36,972 nucleotides of DNA from Vermiphilus sp. (GTDB lineage: Bacteria; Ratteibacteria; UBA8468; B48-G9; JAFGKM01). Of this stretch, positions 8,174-16,956 are shown one piece after another (the first letter of the stretch is position 1; each line of letters starts with the position of its first letter). Below the pieces are notes generated by a model that worked only from the letters and a program-made list of their open reading frames with translations, searched no databases and was not told the origin of the DNA. Position numbers and translations under genes: made by a program. The DNA lies in NCBI GenBank assembly GCA_020722825.1, contig DYKC01000001.1:1-36972 (forward strand). The letters run 5' to 3'.

Positions 8174-10801
8174 TTATTCCTTAAAATAAAGTATACCGAA
8201 CTGTTCAGGATTATCTATTCTGCCGCTCCATGCAGTTACGGGAACGTGCTCAGACTCTCGCTGGAAATTTATGCTCCATACATCATCCTTAGAAATTTTT
8301 TCTGCCTTCAGGTCTTTTAGCGGTATTGCCATTTCAATAATGTATCTTCTGCTTTCAATCTTTGTTTCCGCATTCCAGTCAGAGACCCACTGTCTCTCCG
8401 GCTCGCTATCCCTATAAAACTTCCATATATAAGAATACTTTATATGTTTAAAAGGATGGATTACAAACTGATACCATTCATTAAAAGAATTCAGAGGATT
8501 TATTGAAAGAGTGATAAAATCTCTTGAATTCAGATTAATCTTTGAAGTATCGGGGTCATCACAAATAAAAAGGAAGTACAGGTTGTTTTCATCATAACCG
8601 AGTGCAATTTTTGTTTGCACCTCAGACTTTATATTTTCGTCATAGACCTCAATAAAAAGATTTTCTTTTTCCGCAGATTGCCAGAACCTGTCTCTGTCAG
8701 AACCATCTATTTCTATGGGTGTGGTAATCTTCTTTATAGTAACAGTCCTGGGGCTAACTTCTCTGATACCCAGTCTTTCAAAATGTATTTTCTCTCTTAT
8801 CTGGGGAACCCTGTTTCTTAAACTTAAAGGTATTGATACATCCCTCAGGTATATGTTTGCCGACGTTCTAATAGGTTCTATACCTTCCTCTGACAGCCTT
8901 ACCAGCATTTCCATCCCCTTATCTTCTCCCATCCGCGCAAGTGCCCATGCACAAATAAGTTTCACATCAAGTTCTGAGTTTTCCATCCGTCTCAGAAGAA
9001 CAGAAGGTGCTCTTTTGTCTCGTAAAAATCCAAGTGTTTCGGCAGCTCTTCTTTGATAGTCTGAATTATCACTTTCAATGTATCTGACAGCAACAGGAAA
9101 GATATTTTTAGTTACCCCCATCCTGGCCAGCGACCAGGCACATATTAACTGCATCTCCGGATCAAAATGCTTCAATCCTTTCTGGAGAAGAGGAACAGCC
9201 TGTCTGTTTCCTATTTTCCCAAGTGCAAGCGCTGCGAGCTTCTTCATCGTCACATCAGGATCCTCCATCATATCCATTGTACTGCGTGCGAAAATCCTAT
9301 GAGGGTTTTCACTAACCAGGACAAGCATCTTTTCACGCACCGCGGGGTACTTGGACGAAGCCATCTTGATCAGTAGAGCCGGCAGTCCTTTTGCTCCGAT
9401 TAAAGAGTCTATCCTTTCAAGTGCAAGTTCACGCTTAGACTTTTCAGAACTGTTAAGTTTCACCTGCATTTCTCTTAATACGCCATCTAGAAGTTTTGAG
9501 GCTTCCGACCTAACTCTTGGAGATACATCATTGTTTCCCAGGTAGGTTATTGTCTTCAGGTAATCCGGGTCAAAATTATCCAGGTAGGAGAAGGCTTTTA
9601 TCGCAGTGTATCTTACAAGTGCATCGGAATCCTTGGTTTTGTTCAAAATAAAATTTTTGACACTTCTGTCTCCAACCTTCCCGAGTATAGTTAAGGCAGA
9701 CAGCCTGGCATCAAGTGGGAAAGTTTCACTGTCAATAAATCTCTGCAGAACAGGTAGAAAAAGCGGGTCGTTAATCCTTTCTATCAACATCGCCGCATAG
9801 TCTTTCACCTCTTCTGATAAATCAGCCAGAGACTCAGCAATGTAAGGATACGAGACAGGATTTTTAAACTTTTCCAGCGCCCACAACGAATAAATCCTCA
9901 CTGTTTCATTGCGGTCGGAAAGACCTTTTATCAATCCTGCAATACCCTCTTCCATTTTAAGATTTACGAGGGTCTTTATGCTTTCTATCTTTACTGCTGT
10001 GGACTCGTCTGCAAGAAGAGATTCTATTTCTTTACTGCCTTCTTTGCTCTTTAGATTTTCAATCGCCCAGAGGGCTCTTATCTTAATTTCATCATTTTCG
10101 TCAGAAAGCATTCTTATAAGGTGTGGAATTGCCCTTTTATCTCCTGTAGATTCCAGTAACCAGAGACTCCGTATCCTGATCTCTGGATTGAAACTTTTCG
10201 TTTGGTCAATGACAGGTTTAATACTTTCTTCCGGAAGTTTCTTAAATTTCGCTCTCGCTTCATCTCCCCGTAATAACGTCAGAAGAGCCCATAAGACCTG
10301 CTCAATGACCTTTTCCTTCCCATCTCTTAAATAACCTATGAGATCGGAAACAACAGTCTCATCCCCATACTTGCCCAATCCTATAGCCGCATAATATCTT
10401 ACCTGCCAGTAACTGTCTCTCATCGCAGATTGAAAAACAGGTATGAGATTACCCTCACCGTATTTTATCAATCCTTTCACTCCATAGAGCCGCACCTGCC
10501 AGTAACTATCCTCCAGTGCTTTTTTAAAATAGGGATTGCAGGTAGAATCACCAATATCAAGAAGTGCAAGAGCAGCCCTGCTTCTTATCTTCTCATCCTT
10601 TTCATCTTGAAGAACGGCTCCCAGTTCTGGCAGATAGACCCTGTTTTTTGTATTAACAATCCTGTCAATAATCTGAATCTTTTTTTCAAAGGTTCCTGAT
10701 TTCAAGCCCACCGTTTCAATTTCTGCTCCTTGCAATACTCCTGCCAGAAGAACTAATATAACCAGGAAAACTATACTACTCACACCTTTTTGTTTAGTCA
10801 T
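8174..10801 (-). CDS. Secreted HEAT-repeat protein with C-terminal CBM9-like domain
   Basis: An 875-residue exported protein. Residues 1-26 are a signal peptide. Residues about 35-680 are tandem HEAT/PBS-lyase-type helical repeats, with recurrent phrases such as SYWQVRLYGVKGLIKYG, IRIRSLWLLESTGDKRAIPH and LICAWSLARMG. Residues about 686-875 look like a family 9 carbohydrate-binding or DOMON-like beta-sandwich: IEIDGSDRDRFWQSA is the usual opening, with later YFLFICDD and MAIPLKDL strands. The gene starts 3 bases after nnrE with AGGTGAG as ribosome site and is followed at once by the TPR/CsgG-like/propeller gene, so the pair probably works together outside the cytoplasm. Function is not known. 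Confidence 0.8.
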   Translation of the reverse strand: MTKQKGVSSIVFLVILVLLAGVLQGAEIETVGLKSGTFEKKIQIIDRIVNTKNRVYLPELGAVLQDEKDEKIRSRAALALLDIGDSTCNPYFKKALEDSYWQVRLYGVKGLIKYGEGNLIPVFQSAMRDSYWQVRYYAAIGLGKYGDETVVSDLIGYLRDGKEKVIEQVLWALLTLLRGDEARAKFKKLPEESIKPVIDQTKSFNPEIRIRSLWLLESTGDKRAIPHLIRMLSDENDEIKIRALWAIENLKSKEGSKEIESLLADESTAVKIESIKTLVNLKMEEGIAGLIKGLSDRNETVRIYSLWALEKFKNPVSYPYIAESLADLSEEVKDYAAMLIERINDPLFLPVLQRFIDSETFPLDARLSALTILGKVGDRSVKNFILNKTKDSDALVRYTAIKAFSYLDNFDPDYLKTITYLGNNDVSPRVRSEASKLLDGVLREMQVKLNSSEKSKRELALERIDSLIGAKGLPALLIKMASSKYPAVREKMLVLVSENPHRIFARSTMDMMEDPDVTMKKLAALALGKIGNRQAVPLLQKGLKHFDPEMQLICAWSLARMGVTKNIFPVAVRYIESDNSDYQRRAAETLGFLRDKRAPSVLLRRMENSELDVKLICAWALARMGEDKGMEMLVRLSEEGIEPIRTSANIYLRDVSIPLSLRNRVPQIREKIHFERLGIREVSPRTVTIKKITTPIEIDGSDRDRFWQSAEKENLFIEVYDENIKSEVQTKIALGYDENNLYFLFICDDPDTSKINLNSRDFITLSINPLNSFNEWYQFVIHPFKHIKYSYIWKFYRDSEPERQWVSDWNAETKIESRRYIIEMAIPLKDLKAEKISKDDVWSINFQRESEHVPVTAWSGRIDNPEQFGILYFKE

Positions 10802-10804
10802 TTC

Positions 10805-11470
10805 TCACCTGTCGTAATAGAATCGCGGAAATCCTATGTCTGCAATAACTACTTCTCCACAGTACTCTGGCCCTTCATTCAGATAAAAACCTTTTTTAGC
10901 AAATCCGAAACTGACTGTAACATCTCCTTTAACGGCGACCCCGCAAATCTTCCCTGTATCCGCATCCAGACCTGACGGGATATCAACACAGGCAACAAAT
11001 TTACCGCTTCTGTTTATCGCCCTCACAAGTTCCGATGCAACCCCTTTAATCTCTCCTCTTAACCCGATACCAAAAAGGGCATCAACAAGCACATCCACAT
11101 CCTTCAGGTTTAAATCGGTTATATCTTTTTCGACAAGCGAAAAACATCCAATACCCATTTTACACAAGATTTCATAATTTGTAAAGGAAATTGCTGTAAA
11201 CTTCTCTGGAGAGCCTAAATAGAATACCTGCACATCTGCCCCCATATTGAAAAATTTTCTGGCAGCGACAAATCCATCTCCACCGTTGTTTCCCTTACCT
11301 GAAAAGACATAAACTTTTTTCCCCTGCACTCCTCCGCATCTATCTGCAATAACTTTTGCTGTAGACCATCCTGCATTTTCCATGAGAACCAGTCCACTTA
11401 TCCCGTATTTATCTTCCGTTTCTCTCTCAATCCGCAGTATCTCTTCTCTGCTTAAAGCCTTACTATTCAT
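10805..11470 (-). CDS. nnrE: NAD(P)H-hydrate epimerase (YjeF N-terminal domain)
   Basis: A 221-residue stand-alone YjeF_N domain that would interconvert R and S forms of damaged, hydrated NAD(P)H so that a dehydratase can repair it. Key features are the LVLMENAG helix, the SGKGNNGGDG nucleotide loop, VDALFGIGLRG and DIPSGLDADTG. The ADP/ATP-dependent dehydratase domain (NnrD) that is fused in many bacteria is absent here and must be elsewhere if present. The ATG overlaps the end of murC by 8 bases. Confidence 0.9.
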   Translation of the reverse strand: MNSKALSREEILRIERETEDKYGISGLVLMENAGWSTAKVIADRCGGVQGKKVYVFSGKGNNGGDGFVAARKFFNMGADVQVFYLGSPEKFTAISFTNYEILCKMGIGCFSLVEKDITDLNLKDVDVLVDALFGIGLRGEIKGVASELVRAINRSGKFVACVDIPSGLDADTGKICGVAVKGDVTVSFGFAKKGFYLNEGPEYCGEVVIADIGFPRFYYDR

Positions 11471-12860
11471 TTTTCGCTCTCAATCTCTGCAGAAGTCCTT
11501 TTGCCACTTCGTCAACCGGCCCCGCTCCTACGGTAAGAATAACATCACCACGTCTGGCAATCTCATACAGATATTCAATAATCTCTTCAAATGTCGGTAG
11601 ATACAGTGCTTCTCCACCATTCTTTCTTATTTTCTCCACAAGTATCTGGGCGTTGACAAGTTTTCTCTCCAGCATTGAATCCCTTACAAAATATATGTCA
11701 GGAACCACCACTTTGTCCGCCTCATGAAAAGATGTTGCAAATTCCTTAAGAAGGAAACGGGTACGGCTGTATTGATGCGGTTGAAAAACAACAATCAGCC
11801 GCGACTTCCCGAATATCTCCCGGATGCACTTGAGCGTGCATTTTATCTCCGTTGGATGATGCCCGTAATCATCAATAACGGTAACTCCAGCGATTTTCCC
11901 CAGGATTTCACACCTTCTGTGAACACCTTTAAAAGCCTCAAGTCCTCTCTGAATATCATTCCATTCTACTCCAAGATACCTCGCGCAGGCAACCGCAGCA
12001 AGTGAATTTTGAACGTTCTGTATCCCTGAAATCCCCAGTTTTATCCTCTCTACCTTTTTACCTTTAAAGAAACAGTCAAATTCAGAATGGGTCTTAACAA
12101 ATCTTATATTTCTGGCTGTCCAATCTCCTTTTTCAATCCCGTAAGATATCAGTTTTTTGTTTTTAAGTCCCCTTACAACATATGTGGCATTTCTGTCATC
12201 GGCACAATATATTATTCCCCCTTCGCTGACGTTCTCAAGGAAATCATGAAATGCACGTTTAATATCGGTTATGTCTTTGTAATAATCCAGATGGTCTTTT
12301 TCTATATTCGTCAAAACTGCCATCTCCGGGGCATAGTTCAGAAAAGACCTTTTATATTCACATGCCTCCACAACAAGCAAATTGCTGTTACCAACACCGG
12401 AATTTCCAATGCCTCTAATCTGTCCCCCGAGCAAAAAAGAAGGCGAAAGTCCTGCCTGTATTAATACAGATACTATGAGGGATGAAGTTGTTGTCTTTCC
12501 ATGCGTCCCAGCAACCGCAATGCCTCTCCTTTTTTCCATCAAGTATCCTATTGCCTGTGGATAACTTATAAGAGGTATCCCCAATTCAACAGTTTTTTTA
12601 TACTCTGGATTATCAGGAAGAATCGCCTGAGAAAAAATAACCAGTTCTATCTTCTTGCCTGCAACATTTTTCTCCTTCTGCGGGCAAAAAATCTTTATTC
12701 CCTTTTTTTTAAGTTCTTCCAGGGTTAAAGAACAGTTGTTATCAGACCCCGAAATTTTTTTATTCATATCCAGCAGTAACTTCGCAAGTCCACTCATACC
12801 TGTTCCGCCAATACCGATTAGGTGAATATTTTTCACCCTGTCAATGATGTTTTTTCCCAT
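11463..12860 (-). CDS. murC: UDP-N-acetylmuramate--L-alanine ligase
   Basis: A 465-residue Mur ligase that adds L-Ala to UDP-MurNAc in the cytoplasm. The N-terminal Rossmann part shows HLIGIGGTGMSGLA (13-26), the ATP loop is AGTHGKTTT (117-125), and the central domain has VVEACEYKRSFLNY and LTNIEKDHLDYY. The ATG at 12860 overlaps the murG stop in a TGATG junction. A TTG three bases earlier (12863) has a better-spaced GGAG and could be the real start. The usual next genes (murB, ddl, ftsQ) are not here; nnrE follows. Confidence 0.96.
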   Translation of the reverse strand: MGKNIIDRVKNIHLIGIGGTGMSGLAKLLLDMNKKISGSDNNCSLTLEELKKKGIKIFCPQKEKNVAGKKIELVIFSQAILPDNPEYKKTVELGIPLISYPQAIGYLMEKRRGIAVAGTHGKTTTSSLIVSVLIQAGLSPSFLLGGQIRGIGNSGVGNSNLLVVEACEYKRSFLNYAPEMAVLTNIEKDHLDYYKDITDIKRAFHDFLENVSEGGIIYCADDRNATYVVRGLKNKKLISYGIEKGDWTARNIRFVKTHSEFDCFFKGKKVERIKLGISGIQNVQNSLAAVACARYLGVEWNDIQRGLEAFKGVHRRCEILGKIAGVTVIDDYGHHPTEIKCTLKCIREIFGKSRLIVVFQPHQYSRTRFLLKEFATSFHEADKVVVPDIYFVRDSMLERKLVNAQILVEKIRKNGGEALYLPTFEEIIEYLYEIARRGDVILTVGAGPVDEVAKGLLQRLRAKNE

Positions 12861-13936
12861 CAATTGAGGAACTCCAGGATACGTTTAACATTATCTCCAT
12901 TAACATCGGAAATAGAGGTCTGTCTTAGATTCCTTTTTATGGTACCCATTTCATTCATCATTCTTTCAAATAATTCAGGAAATTTTTTGAAACCTGTACT
13001 GTTCTGTTCAAGCATTATACAACTCTTTCTTTCGGCAAAATACATAGCATTATATCTTTGATGACCTCCAGCGTAAGGATAAGGAATAACAATGGCAGGA
13101 AGATTCCATTCACTTATTTCCGCAAGAGTCCCTGCACCTGCTCTGCATATTACAATATCTGCAACAGTATACAATCTTGCCATATCAAAATAAAAATCAA
13201 AAACCATTGCCTGAATTTTATGTCGGTGGTACCTATCAGCCAACCCTTCTTTTTGACTGCCTGCAAGATGTATGAACTGTATCTTTTTTCCTTTAAAACA
13301 GCCCAGATTCTCCATTATCAGTTCATTTATAAAAACGGCTCCCTGACTCCCGCCCAGAATAAGAACTGTTGTATAGTCCTGAGACAACCCGAATTCTTCC
13401 AGCAGTTCCTCCCGGTGAAACCTTCGCTTAAAATCACTGACGATAGGAAAACCTGTAACAAAGGTTCTGTTTCTGGGAAGGTTTGACAAAAACGGAAAAG
13501 AAACAGCAATCCTGCCCGCAATAAATCGTGAAAGTTTTGTAACCTTACCCGGAAGGTAATTCTGTTCATGCACAAAAATTTTAAGACCGTATAACTTTGC
13601 AGCCAGCAAAAATGGCACAGTAACATAACTTCCAGTAATCACAACCCCGTCAAATTTTCCTTCTGCAAGATAGAGGCAGGAGCGGAAAAAAGCATAAATA
13701 AATCTTGCAGGAAAGAGGACGTTCCTGCACGAAAATCTTGCTTCAGGGATAATCCTATATTCAAACCTTTTTCTTTCCAGCCATACAGTCAGGTACCTTC
13801 TGAAAGGGACAAAAAACTGAACTGCAACTCCTTCCTCTTTCACAATCCCCTCCCCTATTGCCAGGGCGGGGAAAAAATGGCCGCCTGTAGGGCCGCTTAC
13901 TATTGCAATCTTAAGTCTTTTATCCCGCATTGTCAT
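12860..13936 (-). CDS. murG: UDP-GlcNAc:lipid I N-acetylglucosaminyltransferase
   Basis: A 358-residue MurG, the peripheral membrane enzyme making lipid II. It shows SGPTGGHFFPALAIGE near the N-terminus, VHEQNYLPG, LILGGSQGA, the CRAGAGTLAE motif and the PYPYAGGHQRYNA segment that holds the UDP-GlcNAc site. The ATG at 13936 has AGAGG 10 bases upstream. A second ATG at 13930 is also possible and would suit a leaderless message if the TATAAT at 13942-13937 is used. It heads the murG-murC-nnrE unit and is divergent from topA. Confidence 0.95.
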   Translation of the reverse strand: MTMRDKRLKIAIVSGPTGGHFFPALAIGEGIVKEEGVAVQFFVPFRRYLTVWLERKRFEYRIIPEARFSCRNVLFPARFIYAFFRSCLYLAEGKFDGVVITGSYVTVPFLLAAKLYGLKIFVHEQNYLPGKVTKLSRFIAGRIAVSFPFLSNLPRNRTFVTGFPIVSDFKRRFHREELLEEFGLSQDYTTVLILGGSQGAVFINELIMENLGCFKGKKIQFIHLAGSQKEGLADRYHRHKIQAMVFDFYFDMARLYTVADIVICRAGAGTLAEISEWNLPAIVIPYPYAGGHQRYNAMYFAERKSCIMLEQNSTGFKKFPELFERMMNEMGTIKRNLRQTSISDVNGDNVKRILEFLN

Positions 13937-13963
13937 ATTATAACATACCTCTGAAAGTAAAAC

Positions 13964-13992
13964 TTGCTTTTTCTTATTATAAAAAATATAAT
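13964..13992 (+). promoter_or_regulatory. Sigma70-type promoter of topA
   Basis: TTGCTT (13964-13969) and a perfect TATAAT (13987-13992) are separated by 17 bases. The expected start is near 13999, giving a leader of about 77 bases that holds the hairpin at 14009-14037 and the GGAGAG ribosome site. Confidence 0.75.
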
Positions 13993-13995
13993 AAG
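13973..13995. promoter_or_regulatory. Symmetrical divergent -10 region between murG and topA
   Basis: CTTATTATA (13973-13981) and TATAATAAG (13987-13995) are perfect 9-base arms around five A bases. Each strand therefore carries a TATAAT: 13987-13992 toward topA and 13981-13976 toward murG. The murG-side box has only a weak -35 candidate. A further extended -10 (TGTTATAAT) for murG lies at 13944-13937, directly against the ATG, which would give an almost leaderless message. Confidence 0.5.
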
Positions 13996-14008
13996 CGGAC
14001 GAAATTAT

Positions 14009-14037
14009 GAACCCCTCATCACAAAAGACAGGGGTTC
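14009..14037. repeat. Dispersed palindromic repeat, copy in topA leader
   Basis: GAACCCCT (14009-14016) and AGGGGTTC (14030-14037) are perfect 8-base arms with a 13-base loop. The reverse complement of the first 25 bases counted from 14037 matches 30927-30951 at 24 of 25 positions. In both places the element lies between a stop or promoter and the start of the next gene, in the same orientation relative to that gene. Confidence 0.75.
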
Positions 14038-14075
14038 GACTTGCTCAGAGCAAAGCGTGGAGAGAAAAAAAGAAG

Positions 14076-16088
14076 ATGACTACTCAACAAAAAGGACTTA
14101 TCATAGTTGAATCCCCCACCAAAGCAAAGACTATCGGAGGAATACTGGGTAGCCAATACAGAATTGTAGCAACAATGGGACATATAAGGGACCTGCCTGA
14201 AAATGAAATGGGGGTAAAGATAGAAAAAAACTTTGAGCCTAAATATGTAATTATGCCCGGGAAAAAAGCAATTGTAGCAAATCTTAAAAAAGCCGCAGAA
14301 GAACATAGTGAGATATATCTGGCTACTGATGAAGACCGGGAAGGAGAAGCCATTGCATGGCATACATCTTATGTCATAGGTAAAAATCCTGAAGAGGTAA
14401 AACGTGTGGCTTTCCACGAAATAGTCCCGGAAGCAGTAAGAGACGCCTTCAATTCCCCAAGAAAAATTTCTTTAGACCTTGTTAACGCACAGCAGACAAG
14501 AAGAATACTGGACAGGATAGTTGGATATACAATAAGCCCTTTTCTGGGCATGGGACTTTCTGCCGGGAGGGTGCAGTCTGTTGCTCTACGGTTCATAGTA
14601 GAAAGGGAAAAGGAGATTGAAAGATTTGTTCCGCAAATATACTGGACAGTAAAAGCAGAATCCGAAAAAAATGGGGGTAGAGTTTATCTTACACTTGACG
14701 AGATTAACGGTAAAAAGATAGAAAAATATGACCTTAAGGATGCAGGAAAAATTGACGAAATTCTTGCTGAACTAAACACCTGTACGCTGACAGTGACAGA
14801 AAAAAGCGAAACCATTAAACATATAACACCATACCCTCCTTTTATCACAAGCACACTTCAGCAGGAATCTTCAGTCAGACTTGGATATTCCTCTACAAAA
14901 ACGATGTTTATCGCCCAGCAGTTGTATGAAGGTATCGCGATTGAGGGGAAAAACATCGGATTGATTACCTATATGCGAACCGATTCCCCTTCAGTGGCAA
15001 AAATCGCCAGAAATCAGGCAATACAATATATAAGAGAAATCTATGGGGAAACCTACCTGCCGGCAAAGCCCCATTTCTACAGGAGCAAATCCCCATCTGC
15101 CCAGGAAGCCCACGAAGCAATAAGGCCCACATCACCTTTCAGAACACCGGAAAAGATGAGAAGTTTTCTCAATGAAGAGCAATACAAAATCTACAAACTT
15201 ATATGGGAAAGATTTGTTGCCAGCCAGATGAAAGAAGCAGAAGTGAGCAATGTAAAACTGCACGCACAAAACGGGAGATACGGATTCACGGCTGTATGTA
15301 ACTCAGTTAAATTTGAGGGATTTACAAAACTCTGGGAGATAAAAATTGATAAAGGAGAGGAAATTGTTGCAGAAATTCAAAAAGATGAAGTGCTTAACGT
15401 GCTGCACTACATCAAAGAAGAACATCAGACAAGTCCTCCGCCGAGATATACTGAGGCAACCCTCATTAAAACCCTTGAAAAAAACAACATTGGCAGACCA
15501 TCTACCTATGCTCCAACAATCTCAATCCTGCTCAACAGGAAATATGTAAAGATAGAAAAACGGGCATTGATACCGCTCAAAATAGGCAGGGTCGTATATG
15601 AAATCCTGATGCAGTTTTTCACAGATATAATAAAGACAGATTTCACAGCAAGGATGGAGGACAACCTGGACAGGATAGCAAACGGAGAGAGAAAATGGAC
15701 AGATGTTCTGAAGGAATTTTATGATGCTTATAAACCACTTCTTGTGAAAGCAGAAAACGAACCTGACAAATTCAGCAAAATATTTGACAGGGTTCTGGCG
15801 GAAGATAAAACCTGCCCAAACTGCAAAATACCACTCACGGTTAAGAAAGGAAGATACGGACTATTTCTTGGATGCCCAAACTTCCCTGCGTGCAGATACA
15901 GAGAAAATATTTTCAACGATGAATATAATATCGGGGATAAAATCTGCCCTCATTGCAAGGTACCTCTGGTTGTCAAAAGAGGCAGATACGGGACATTTCT
16001 TGCCTGTCCCAACTACCCCGGGTGCAAATATACAGAGAGGCTCAAAAAAAATGCTAATTATTCCCGCCGTAGATTTAAAAAGCAGTGA
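14076..16088 (+). CDS. topA: DNA topoisomerase I (type IA)
   Basis: A 670-residue type IA topoisomerase that relaxes negative supercoils. The Toprim domain has IIVESPTKAKTI (E12 catalytic) and DEDREGE (85-91). The active-site Tyr is Y299 in ITYMRTDS. The C-terminus carries two four-Cys zinc ribbons, CPNCKIPLTV...CPNFPAC and CPHCKVPLVV...CPNYPGC. The ATG at 14076 is chosen because homologues begin near K-GLIIVESP and GGAGAG lies 11 bases upstream; an in-frame ATG at 14007 starts inside the repeat-bearing leader. The first codons (MTTQQ) closely match those of the DUF6785-type and cimA genes at the DNA level. It overlaps the hisA-like gene by 38 bases. Confidence 0.96.
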   Translation: MTTQQKGLIIVESPTKAKTIGGILGSQYRIVATMGHIRDLPENEMGVKIEKNFEPKYVIMPGKKAIVANLKKAAEEHSEIYLATDEDREGEAIAWHTSYVIGKNPEEVKRVAFHEIVPEAVRDAFNSPRKISLDLVNAQQTRRILDRIVGYTISPFLGMGLSAGRVQSVALRFIVEREKEIERFVPQIYWTVKAESEKNGGRVYLTLDEINGKKIEKYDLKDAGKIDEILAELNTCTLTVTEKSETIKHITPYPPFITSTLQQESSVRLGYSSTKTMFIAQQLYEGIAIEGKNIGLITYMRTDSPSVAKIARNQAIQYIREIYGETYLPAKPHFYRSKSPSAQEAHEAIRPTSPFRTPEKMRSFLNEEQYKIYKLIWERFVASQMKEAEVSNVKLHAQNGRYGFTAVCNSVKFEGFTKLWEIKIDKGEEIVAEIQKDEVLNVLHYIKEEHQTSPPPRYTEATLIKTLEKNNIGRPSTYAPTISILLNRKYVKIEKRALIPLKIGRVVYEILMQFFTDIIKTDFTARMEDNLDRIANGERKWTDVLKEFYDAYKPLLVKAENEPDKFSKIFDRVLAEDKTCPNCKIPLTVKKGRYGLFLGCPNFPACRYRENIFNDEYNIGDKICPHCKVPLVVKRGRYGTFLACPNYPGCKYTERLKKNANYSRRRFKKQ

Positions 16089-16905
16089 GGTTGTCAGGTT
16101 ATACAAAGGCGATTTTAAGCAGGCCGTCCGGTATAAAACAGATGTACAGGAAATCGTGCGGGAGTATTTTGTTGCAGGTATAAAGAGACTGCATATAGTT
16201 TTTCTCTGGGGTGCACATACTGGAAAACTTTCTGAGAAAGAGGAAGAGACTCTCAACCGTATAATAAAAATGCGGGATATTTATGCCACCGGTAAATGTC
16301 AGATACAAATCGGTGGTGGAATCAGGAGATACGAACAGATTGAAAAATTTTCTGAACAGGGGGTAGACCTGTTTGTACTTGGGACCTCTCTTTTAATCCC
16401 TCTTGCAATAGAAGAAGGATTTACAAAAAATGATATAAAACTTTTTTACCAGAATGGGGGGAAACAGTTCAGAGAAGACATGGAAATCCCCGACCCTGAA
16501 CTGACAGAAAAAATGGATAAATCTCAGAGAGACAAAATCCTGGTTGCCGTGGACTACAGAAAAGACGAAACAGCACTCAGTGGCTGGGAGGTTACAATCC
16601 CACTGACGCCGCACTATGTAATAAAAAGATTGCTTGAAAAAGGTTATAAAAGATTTGTTATTACCAACGTGGACAGAGATGGCACGCTTGAAGGAATAGA
16701 TATACAATCAATAAAGACAATTCTGGACAAGGTTCCACACAGTCCTGAAAAGGTTGAAGAACTTATTGTCTCGGGAGGGATAACAACGGAAGCGGATATT
16801 GATGCCCTTCAGACATTAAAGAATAAGATTGACGGCGTCATAATAGGAAAAGCCCTCTATCAGAGAAAGCTGGACATACGTACCCTTGTAAAAAACTTCC
16901 ATTAA
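16051..16905 (+). CDS. HisA-like phosphoribosyl isomerase
   Basis: A 284-residue TIM-barrel protein of the HisA/HisF family. Both Asp residues expected for HisA catalysis are present: D8 in IPAVDL and D210 in NVDRDGTLEG. GGGIR (88-92) and SGGI (241-244) fit the phosphate-binding loops. The usual VDLDGA segment is VFLWGAH (50-56), with both acidic residues replaced, and about 35 residues are inserted around 130-165, making it longer than the usual 240 or so. No other his gene is nearby. The ATG at 16051 lies inside the end of topA with GAGAGG 10 bases upstream. It may be a true HisA or a relative with another sugar-phosphate substrate. Confidence 0.75.
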   Translation: MLIIPAVDLKSSEVVRLYKGDFKQAVRYKTDVQEIVREYFVAGIKRLHIVFLWGAHTGKLSEKEEETLNRIIKMRDIYATGKCQIQIGGGIRRYEQIEKFSEQGVDLFVLGTSLLIPLAIEEGFTKNDIKLFYQNGGKQFREDMEIPDPELTEKMDKSQRDKILVAVDYRKDETALSGWEVTIPLTPHYVIKRLLEKGYKRFVITNVDRDGTLEGIDIQSIKTILDKVPHSPEKVEELIVSGGITTEADIDALQTLKNKIDGVIIGKALYQRKLDIRTLVKNFH

Positions 16906-16906
16906 C

Positions 16907-16938
16907 GGGGTCAGGTCTACACTCTTGCACTTTTGACA
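16907..16938 (+). repeat. Possible REP-like half-element (GGGGTCAGGTCTACACTC type)
   Basis: The segment begins GGGGTCAGGTCTACACTC and ends TTTTGACA. From memory it resembles a repeat seen near REP-associated (IS200-like) transposases in several phyla, where a palindromic partner ends in GACCTGACCCC. Only one arm is present here and no transposase is in the window. It lies between the hisA-like gene and the PLD gene. The assignment is inference from recall. Confidence 0.35.
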
Positions 16939-16956
16939 GAAAAGAAGGTTCACTAA

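Noticed and set aside
14007..14075. 23-residue N-terminal extension of TopA
   Set aside because: It reads through the palindromic repeat in the leader; ATG 14076 has GGAGAG upstream and fits the TopA start.
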